This document shows, one piece after another, positions 55,114 through 61,664 of a DNA stretch of 64,000 nt (position 1 is its first letter; the number at the start of each line of letters is the position of its first letter). The position numbers and the translations under genes were made by a program. Source of the DNA: Affinundibacterium macrobrachii. Its GTDB lineage: Bacteria; Pseudomonadota; Gammaproteobacteria; Burkholderiales; Burkholderiaceae_D. A model generated the notes under the pieces. That model saw nothing but the letters and a program-made list of their open reading frames with translations. It was not told the origin of the DNA and did not search any database. The DNA lies in the NCBI RefSeq assembly GCF_014652415.1, contig NZ_BMYT01000003.1:496001-560000 (forward strand). The letters are read 5' to 3'.

Positions 55114-58059
55114 TTAGAATTTATAACGAACACCAAGTAAATATTCACGACCTGTCACATTGTTCACCACGACGCTATCGCGCAAGCGGCTAATGAATTG
55201 ATCATTTGCTTGATTGGTCAAGTTAGAACCTTCAAAGCTGATTTCCCATTGATTGTTGATCTTGTATGTGACCGAGAGATCAACGTTGACTGTGCTATTT
55301 TTACCTTCGACGTCATTATTATTTTGACCTGGAACACGAGTCACAAACGAAGAACGTTTGGAAGCAGAGACGCGGGCACTGAATGAACCATCATCGTAGT
55401 ACAGAGTGGCATTCCAAGATTTAGGAGAGAGATTCAACAAATCATCGGTAATAGTTGCGCTACTGGTTGGTGAAACCACATATTCAATCTTCGATTTCAC
55501 ATAGGTGTAGTTCAACAAAGTACCAAAGTTTTTACCCCAAGCTGGCAAGAAGGTAAATGGCTGCTGATAATTCAACTCAAAACCACTCAACTTACCGCCC
55601 TTGGTATTAATCGGTGCGGTGACTTGGAATACTTCTTCTCCAGTAAAGTTCGCAGGCAATAAAGACATTGGCAAACCCGTATCTTTATAAGCGACGTTAG
55701 TACGAATACTTTGAATATAGGTATTGATATTCTTTTGGAATAAACCCAAACCTAAGAAAGCGTTTTTACCGAAATACCACTCAAAATTAGAATCGAAAGT
55801 ATCAGCACGGAATGGCTGCAATAATGGATTGCCGCTCGTCACCGATAAAGTACCAGTAGTCGAAATCGTGCCGCCTGGATTTAAGTTACCCAACTGTGGA
55901 CGTGCCATGACTTTGGCGGCAGCAAAACGCGCGATAAAATCACGGCTCACATTAATCGCGATGTTCGCAGATGGTAAGAAATCATTGTAGGTGTTACGTA
56001 CGGTAACTGGCGTACCACCACCCGCAGCTTGATAGCCAGTAGCGATTTGCTCAGTTTGCACATAGCGCGCACCGAAGTTACCACGCACGCGATATCCTGC
56101 TACGGTATTGTTAAAATCACCCATCAAGAAAACGCTCTTGTCATTTTCTTCGACAGCACGATTATTACCTCGCGCATTACCGTTCGTAATCGAAGACAAA
56201 GTGAAATCACCGGGGCCACCCACAGGTCCACTCTTCAAACAATTACAATAAATATCGTATGCTTTCGCAATTGCGTTCAAGTCAGGAATCAACCACGAAG
56301 TTGGAGTGCCCGCTGGCAAATTTTGACCACGACCAAAGCCCGTTAATTGGGTCGTTAAACTAGCGATATTTGTTCCCGCATTCGGCGCAAAAATCGTGTC
56401 GTTTTGATTCACACGACGCGACTCATAAGAATTAAAATTATATTTCTTCACATCTGCGCCGGCACGCAAAGTCAATTTATCTTCAATCGCATCCCATGAG
56501 AAATCGACATGCACAACATCATTACGGTTATTCGCACCTTGTGGACGAATACGAATTTCGCTCGTGGTTGTGTTTGGTACGGTTCCAGCTTGTGTGCCAG
56601 ATGTCACTTGTGGCACGGTAGCCAAAGTCATTGGTCCAGTTGCCGAGGTGACATCGAATGGATACGTAATCACTGGCGCACGATCATCACCGCGAAAATC
56701 CAAGGCGTAACCGTTGACATTAATTGCATCTAAAGTGGTGGTGGTTTGCACAGGATTCGCGAACTTGGAAGTAGCGCGACCAATCCGTGCATTCATACGG
56801 AAAGTGTCACTGAATTGATGATCCAAAGTGAGTGTAGGCTGTGTGAATGTGGTGGATAACTCATCGAAGCGCGATTCTGCACGCACATCTACACCGTTAT
56901 ACATGCCATACAATAGTGAGCCATTTGGCGCGTATTCCGTTTTAACCACGCTGGTTTGTGGCTTACCACCTTGACTGGCAGAACGGCTAAATGAAATCGC
57001 CTCCAAAAAATCTTCTTGACGTGTTGCTTCGAGTTTTGAATACAGCATATCGAATGAAAACACCGTACCGCGTTGTGGTTTATATTGCAAAGAAGCGGTT
57101 AAACCAAGACGATCTTGGTCATGCGTTAAACGACCATAGCGCGGTAAACGTGGCACAAAATTATTCGCTGAACTCGCCAAATTATAGGCGGCAATATTTT
57201 CTGCTGTGCCAGGTAAACGTGACACGCCTTGCGCCGCAGGTCCGCAAGTCGTTGCTGTCGAATTACTTGGATTTGCTGGAGTCACACCCATCGGTGCGCA
57301 CCAACCACCAGAAGATGGGCCATTGTCCCAACGCACTGTACTGAAACCTTCTTCAAAAACTCGGCGCTTAGAAAACGCACCGGACAATAAAGCGCCGAAA
57401 GTATTATTCGCAAACGTATTCGAGACTAAGAAGCCAACACGCGGATCGGTTTTCTGTGACAAATCATTGTAGCGACCTTTCGCCATCACACTTGCATTGA
57501 AGCCACGCAAATCGAATGGACGCATGGTTTGCAAATCTACGGTCGCGCCCAACGAGCCTTCATCAACATCAGCAGAAGCACTTTTACGAACAGTTAAGGA
57601 ATTAAATAATTCTGATGGGAAGACATTGAAGTCAAAACCGCGCGAGCGGTTTGCACCACCTGAACTATCGGTACCGCCAGTCGTCGCCAAGCCTTCAATA
57701 CCATTGATACGCACACGTGTGAAATCTTGTCCCAAACCACGCACCGTGACGCTACGTCCTTCACCCGCATCACGATCAATCACGACACCTGGAATACGTT
57801 GCAAAGACTCGGCCAAGTTTGTATCCGGAAACTTACCCATATCCTCCGACTTCACCACATCGACGATGCCATTATCATCGCGCTTCTTATTTAAGGCACT
57901 TTCCAATGATGCGCGTAAGCCAGTGATGACAACCAAGGTTGGCTGCTCTTCGGTTTTTGGCTTGCTGTCTTGCGCATACGCACCACTAATTGCCATTGCC
58001 ATGACGGAAGCGGTCATGGCGAGTCGTCCGAATTTTTTTCTAAAGTTTCTGTTACGCAT
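55114..58059 (-). CDS. TonB-dependent receptor, probable oligogalacturonide importer
   Basis: 981 residues. Signal peptide (cleavage after AYA, residue 29), plug domain (about 40-170, with GLRASLESALNKKRD, DTNLAESLQRIPGVVIDRDAGEGRSVTVRGLG) and a 22-strand outer-membrane barrel ending in GREYLLGVRYKF with the terminal Phe. The TonB-box region is near LVVITGLRAS. It belongs to the large carbohydrate-type receptors known from Caulobacter and Xanthomonas. Placement with PL1, GH28, GH105 and a uronate-type GntR regulator points to uptake of oligogalacturonides. Four operator-like palindromes lie upstream. Confidence 0.93.
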   Translation of the reverse strand: MRNRNFRKKFGRLAMTASVMAMAISGAYAQDSKPKTEEQPTLVVITGLRASLESALNKKRDDNGIVDVVKSEDMGKFPDTNLAESLQRIPGVVIDRDAGEGRSVTVRGLGQDFTRVRINGIEGLATTGGTDSSGGANRSRGFDFNVFPSELFNSLTVRKSASADVDEGSLGATVDLQTMRPFDLRGFNASVMAKGRYNDLSQKTDPRVGFLVSNTFANNTFGALLSGAFSKRRVFEEGFSTVRWDNGPSSGGWCAPMGVTPANPSNSTATTCGPAAQGVSRLPGTAENIAAYNLASSANNFVPRLPRYGRLTHDQDRLGLTASLQYKPQRGTVFSFDMLYSKLEATRQEDFLEAISFSRSASQGGKPQTSVVKTEYAPNGSLLYGMYNGVDVRAESRFDELSTTFTQPTLTLDHQFSDTFRMNARIGRATSKFANPVQTTTTLDAINVNGYALDFRGDDRAPVITYPFDVTSATGPMTLATVPQVTSGTQAGTVPNTTTSEIRIRPQGANNRNDVVHVDFSWDAIEDKLTLRAGADVKKYNFNSYESRRVNQNDTIFAPNAGTNIASLTTQLTGFGRGQNLPAGTPTSWLIPDLNAIAKAYDIYCNCLKSGPVGGPGDFTLSSITNGNARGNNRAVEENDKSVFLMGDFNNTVAGYRVRGNFGARYVQTEQIATGYQAAGGGTPVTVRNTYNDFLPSANIAINVSRDFIARFAAAKVMARPQLGNLNPGGTISTTGTLSVTSGNPLLQPFRADTFDSNFEWYFGKNAFLGLGLFQKNINTYIQSIRTNVAYKDTGLPMSLLPANFTGEEVFQVTAPINTKGGKLSGFELNYQQPFTFLPAWGKNFGTLLNYTYVKSKIEYVVSPTSSATITDDLLNLSPKSWNATLYYDDGSFSARVSASKRSSFVTRVPGQNNNDVEGKNSTVNVDLSVTYKINNQWEISFEGSNLTNQANDQFISRLRDSVVVNNVTGREYLLGVRYKF

Positions 58060-58477
58060 GATGTTTGTCCTTTTGGTCTCGAATAGTTTTTATAAAGCTA
58101 GAAGTTAAAAAATATCTGGCTTCTTGTTTTCCTCTGATTCATTGGGCGCTGATCAGACGCACCAACACGGCAACAAAAAAACGATTACATTTCGACTTTT
58201 TTAACTTTGATTCGATTCTAAAAGTATTTATCAGCCCAACGCGAGAACTTTTAACGATGTAAAAATAGTAAATTTAATTAAAATGCATCCATTGAAAGAA
58301 TTTTTAAAATTTTCCCTATTGGCATTTTTATCGCAAAAATCATTTAAATCCAGTTAAATTACACGCAAATTCTTCCAAAATATTTTTTATTTCCATAAAT
58401 AAATAGACTTATTTTTACTTTTTATAGACTTATCGGCGGTAAAATATTTATCGATCTAGCGTCCAAAAAACAACAAT
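58060..58477. other. Leader/promoter region of TonB receptor gene
   Basis: Very AT-rich spacer between the receptor start and the operator cluster, about 420 bases. It should contain the receptor promoter, but no -35/-10 pair stands out against the AT-rich background. The unusually long distance between the operator cluster and the start codon suggests a long 5' leader. No gene seen. Confidence 0.45.
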
Positions 58478-58488
58478 TGGTCTTACCA
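58478..58488. promoter_or_regulatory. Operator palindrome R1 before TonB receptor
   Basis: TGGTCTTACCA, identical over 11 bases to the site at 43496-43506 before the GH105 gene, 15 kb away. Confidence 0.7.
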
Positions 58489-58498
58489 GATTTATTTT

Positions 58499-58508
58499 TG
58501 GTTCACCA
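58499..58508. promoter_or_regulatory. Operator-like palindrome R2 before TonB receptor
   Basis: TGGTTCACCA inside TTTTTGGTTCACCAAAAA: the same TGGT/ACCA half-sites with a 2-base instead of 3-base centre and an extended A/T palindrome. Confidence 0.5.
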
Positions 58509-58520
58509 AAAATATGACTT

Positions 58521-58531
58521 TGGTCAATCCA
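58521..58531. promoter_or_regulatory. Operator-like palindrome R3 before TonB receptor
   Basis: TGGTCAATCCA inside TTTGGTCAATCCAAATT. The left half-site is intact and the right has one mismatch. Confidence 0.5.
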
Positions 58532-58542
58532 AATTACGAAAA

Positions 58543-58553
58543 TAGTCTTACCA
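58543..58553. promoter_or_regulatory. Operator-like palindrome R4 before TonB receptor
   Basis: TAGTCTTACCA, one mismatch to R1. R1 to R4 start at intervals of about 21-22 bases, i.e. on the same helix face. Confidence 0.6.
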
Positions 58554-58591
58554 CTTATATCAATTCTAGGTTCATTTTGAATTAATCTGCG

Positions 58592-58625
58592 CAAAAAAAA
58601 GCAGCCTGCTTAGGCTGCTTTTTTG
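58592..58625 (-). terminator. Rho-independent terminator after outer-membrane barrel gene
   Basis: AGCAGCCT (58600-58607) and AGGCTGCT (58612-58619) form an 8-bp stem with a 4-base loop, flanked by A8 and T6; on the minus strand the tail is TTTTTTTTG. It lies about 100 bases past the stop of the barrel-protein gene. Confidence 0.88.
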
Positions 58626-58720
58626 CTTCTAGCGATTCTCTTCAGCTGCTCTCTTCAACTGCACTGTACGATTCGTACATCACGAAAGCTATCTATTCTG
58701 AGCGCCTGTGAGATCAGGGA

Positions 58721-59293
58721 TTAGAACTCTGATTGCACACCGATAGAGAAGTTAGTCACACCAGAAGTTGTCTGGGTAAAGCCAGACACCTTCACACGAC
58801 GGTGATCAACTTCAGCACGAATCGCCACTTTTTTATCGACGTAATACAAAGCGCCTAATGAGATCAAAGGCTGACCCGAGTAATGTGTTTCCGATGCAGC
58901 GAAATCACGCGTACTCGCCACAATTTCACCTTTCATAAACGCTACGCCCAACTTAGCAAAACCAACAAAATTATTCATTGGTGTGGTCTTAACAATTGCT
59001 GCCAAATCAGCACCACGACCATTGAAAGTCGCTTTCAAAGCAGAATCACTAGCACCCACTTCGTTTAAGTAAATATAGCTACCTTCCACACCAAAATTTG
59101 GTGAAAACTCATAGCCGCCATACAACTTCCAGCTAGCAGCCGCAGTGTGGCAACTTGTTGAGCCAGCGCAGTCAAAATTCCACTTTGCGCGACCAACAGA
59201 ACCGCCAAAATAAGAAACCTGTGCTGCTGCATGAGCACTGACTAATGCACTACCTAAAACAAAGGCCGCAGCCAGAATATTTTTCTTTAACAT
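58721..59293 (-). CDS. Small outer-membrane beta-barrel protein (OmpX/OmpA-like)
   Basis: 190 residues with a clear signal peptide (cleavage after AAA, residue 24). The mature part shows eight alternating beta-strands (YFGGSVGRAKW, WKLYGGYEFSPNFGVEGSYIY, FVGFAKLGVAFMKGE, ISLGALYYVDKKVAIRAEVDHRRV) and ends in a C-terminal Phe (FSIGVQSEF), typical for small barrels inserted by Bam. Two cysteines near residues 42 and 48 may form a loop disulfide. Function unknown. Good ribosome-binding site (AAGGAG). The pectin regulator may control it: a TGGT...ACCA site lies 51-62 bases upstream, though with a different centre. Confidence 0.85.
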   Translation of the reverse strand: MLKKNILAAAFVLGSALVSAHAAAQVSYFGGSVGRAKWNFDCAGSTSCHTAAASWKLYGGYEFSPNFGVEGSYIYLNEVGASDSALKATFNGRGADLAAIVKTTPMNNFVGFAKLGVAFMKGEIVASTRDFAASETHYSGQPLISLGALYYVDKKVAIRAEVDHRRVKVSGFTQTTSGVTNFSIGVQSEF

Positions 59294-59343
59294 GAGGATT
59301 CACCTATCAAGGAGTTTTTAAAAAAACCACCGCAAATTTTAAT

Positions 59344-59355
59344 TGGTCATTACCA
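59344..59355. promoter_or_regulatory. TGGT/ACCA palindrome before outer-membrane barrel gene
   Basis: ATTGGT-CATT-ACCAAT contains perfect 6-base arms with a 4-base centre. It resembles the pectin-locus operators but has one extra central base, so it may bind another GntR protein or be a chance match. Confidence 0.35.
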
Positions 59356-59492
59356 ATGAGCGACCAAGCATTGCCGGAGTTTCGTACAAAATTGGCATTT
59401 TACCCGCAGGCAATCGTCTACGTCAGAATTTATTTGTAATTCGTTGCAGAAGTCGCAGAATTACAGCAACCGCCATCGAAGTATCAATAACT

Positions 59493-59948
59493 CTAGCGAA
59501 TCGGTAAGGCACTAACTGGCTTAATCTCTTCCATGCAGATCATCGAGCGTAAGTTGCCAACACCCTGAACCTGCATCAATTTATCTGTCAAAAACTGCGA
59601 CAAACTCTTCAAATCACTGGCAACTACTTTTAATAAATAATCGAAGTCGCCCGAAATCGTATGACATTCGATAATGTCGGGAAAAGCGCGCAAATTGCCT
59701 TCAATTTCTCGCACATTACGGTATTGCTCACGATCTAGCGATAAACTCACGAAAGCCATCACGCCAAGACCAATCGCCTCTGGTGCGACTTGAGCGGTGT
59801 AAGCGCGAATCACTTTACTCTCCTCTAAAGCACGCACACGGCGCAAAGTCTGCGGCGGCGATAAGTGAATCTTTTCAGCCAACTGCAAATTACTAATACG
59901 ACCATCTTCCTGCAAGTGGCGCAATATACTTAAATCGTAGTTATCCAT
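59493..59948 (-). CDS. Lrp/AsnC-family regulator, divergent from arginase
   Basis: 151 residues: N-terminal helix-turn-helix (LQEDGRISNLQLAEKIHLSPPQTLRRVRALEE) and C-terminal RAM/AsnC ligand domain (PDIIECHTISGDFDYLLKVVASDLKSLSQFL). The gene is transcribed away from rocF with a 277-base AT-rich spacer, the common arrangement for a regulator that responds to an amino acid and controls its catabolic gene. Arginine or ornithine would be the likely effector (inference). Confidence 0.92.
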   Translation of the reverse strand: MDNYDLSILRHLQEDGRISNLQLAEKIHLSPPQTLRRVRALEESKVIRAYTAQVAPEAIGLGVMAFVSLSLDREQYRNVREIEGNLRAFPDIIECHTISGDFDYLLKVVASDLKSLSQFLTDKLMQVQGVGNLRSMICMEEIKPVSALPIR

Positions 59949-60090
59949 GTAGGCCTCAATAAGTTCAAAAATTCCACTTCGAATGACAAAAGAGGAATTA
60001 AATTACGATTTAGTGGCACATCAGGAATTTAATTTCTCATCAAACGATTATATACAACAATTACGAAATCAAAAATTTTCTATTTCGCTC

Positions 60091-60096
60091 TATAAT
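60091..60096 (+). promoter_or_regulatory. Candidate -10 of rocF promoter
   Basis: A perfect TATAAT lies 130 bases before the rocF start, but the -35 position is poor, as expected for an activated promoter. Imperfect repeats AGGAATTAAATTA and AGGAATTTAATTT (about 59992-60035) upstream may bind the divergent Lrp protein. Confidence 0.45.
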
Positions 60097-60225
60097 TCAG
60101 CCTAATCAACGCCATCAATGAATCGTGTTTGGCGACGACGAACATGAAGTGCTTGTGTGCAAACGGCTAGCGCACAAACTGCACCACATACTCTAATCAG
60201 CTCTTTTGAAAGTGAATGCTCAATA

Positions 60226-61149
60226 ATGAAAACCATCTCACTCATAGGCGCACCTACGGATGTAGGCGCGAGTGTAAAAGGTGCAGGCATGGGGCCTGAT
60301 GCCCTTCGTGTTGCTGGCTTAGTGCAAGCATTAGAAGCAAGAGACTTGAACGTGATCGATCATGGCAATCTGCATGGACCCGCCAATCCTTGGCAAGCGC
60401 CGGTGAATGGCTTGCGCCATTTGAATGAAGCAATCGATTGGAACCAAGCAGTTTATGACGAGGTAAGCAATGCTTTGCAAGCTGGTCACATGCCGATGAT
60501 GCTAGGTGGCGATCACTGCTTAGCGATTGGTTCTATCAGTGCGGTGGCAAAACATTGTAAAGAGCATGGTAAAAAATTGCGCGTATTGTGGTTTGATGCG
60601 CATGCGGACAGCAACTTATCAACGATTAGTCCAACCGGTAATATCCACGGCATGCCAGTTGCATGTCTAATGGGTCATGGACCTGAGCAATTAATTGCTT
60701 ATGGTGGTTACACACCAGCGATGCAAGCTGATGAGATTCGTCAAATAGGCATCCGTAGCGTCGATGATGGCGAGCGTCAATTTATTCACGACATGGGCAT
60801 TCCCGTGTTTGATATGCGCTATATCGATGAACATGGGATGCGCGCTGTGATGTTAAAAGCCTTAGAAGGCGTTGATGAAAACACACATATCCATGTGAGT
60901 TTTGATCTCGACTGTCTCGATCCAGATATTGCGCCCGGTGTTGGAACCGCGGTGCTTGGCGGCCCAACATATCGCGAAGCCCAACTGTGCATGGAGATGA
61001 TTGCTGATACTGGTTTGCTTGGTTCTTTAGATGTAGTTGAACTCAATCCTGCTTTAGATTTACGTAATCAAACGGCGATCTTGGCAGTCGATTTAATCGA
61101 GAGTTTATTCGGCAAATCAACCTTGGTTAGAATTAATCCTAAAGCCTAA
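60226..61149 (+). CDS. rocF: Arginase
   Basis: 307 residues from the ATG at 60226 (MKTISLIGAPTDVGAS); a longer reading adds 23 residues without homology. Mn-dependent hydrolysis of arginine to ornithine and urea. Metal ligands: GGDHCLAIGS, WFDAHADSN and SFDLDCLDPDIAPGVGT, plus NIHGMPVA. No urease or ornithine aminotransferase is in the window. Possible control by the divergent Lrp-type regulator. Confidence 0.95.
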   Translation: MKTISLIGAPTDVGASVKGAGMGPDALRVAGLVQALEARDLNVIDHGNLHGPANPWQAPVNGLRHLNEAIDWNQAVYDEVSNALQAGHMPMMLGGDHCLAIGSISAVAKHCKEHGKKLRVLWFDAHADSNLSTISPTGNIHGMPVACLMGHGPEQLIAYGGYTPAMQADEIRQIGIRSVDDGERQFIHDMGIPVFDMRYIDEHGMRAVMLKALEGVDENTHIHVSFDLDCLDPDIAPGVGTAVLGGPTYREAQLCMEMIADTGLLGSLDVVELNPALDLRNQTAILAVDLIESLFGKSTLVRINPKA

Positions 61150-61162
61150 TTCGACTGAAATT

Positions 61163-61208
61163 AGTTAGTCACTAAAATACCAAGACATTTCTATTTTGGT
61201 GGCTAACT
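61163..61208. terminator. Imperfect hairpin between rocF and cueR
   Basis: AGTTAGTCACTAAAATA (61163-61179) and TATTTTGGTGGCTAACT (61192-61208) pair over 17 positions with two G-U or mismatched pairs around a 12-base loop, between convergent genes. No T-run follows. Confidence 0.4.
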
Positions 61209-61226
61209 CAGTAGCTAACTTAGTTA

Positions 61227-61664
61227 CTAAGTACGCGCATTTTTACAACCCGTTTGATCCTTGCCAATCTGATCGGATAACTGGTCAAGAATAGGACAGT
61301 CAGGACGGGTGTCGCCATGGCAAGCCTGCGCCAAATGCGCCAATTGCTGCCGTATCAACATCATCTTCGCAATTTGTTCATCAAGTTCAGCGATGTAAGA
61401 TCCAGCTAGCTTTTTCACTTCCGCACTCTGCCGACTGCGATCTTGCCATAGCCCAAGTAAGGTTTTAATACGCTCTAGAGAAAATCCCAAATCCCGTGCG
61501 CGCCGAATAAATCCTAATGTATGTAAATCATTTTCCGAATACTGCCGATAGCCTGCCTCAGTACGATCAGCAGTCGCTATCAAACCTACGCTCTCATAAT
61601 ATCGAATCATCTTTGCGCTCACGCCAGAAGCTTTTGCTACCTGACCAATGTTCATCATCGTCAT
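61227..61664 (-). CDS. cueR: CueR-like Cu(I)-responsive MerR regulator
   Basis: 145 residues from the ATG at 61664, with AGGAAG seven bases upstream; the TAA of copA overlaps it by one base. MerR helix-turn-helix (MNIGQVAKASGVSAKMIRYYESVGLI), dimerisation helix, and the metal loop CHGDTRPDC with two Cys eight positions apart, exactly as in CueR. Such proteins activate copA when Cu(I), Ag(I) or Au(I) binds. Here it is the downstream gene of the copA operon instead of being divergent, so induction would also raise the regulator level. Confidence 0.92.
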   Translation of the reverse strand: MTMMNIGQVAKASGVSAKMIRYYESVGLIATADRTEAGYRQYSENDLHTLGFIRRARDLGFSLERIKTLLGLWQDRSRQSAEVKKLAGSYIAELDEQIAKMMLIRQQLAHLAQACHGDTRPDCPILDQLSDQIGKDQTGCKNART

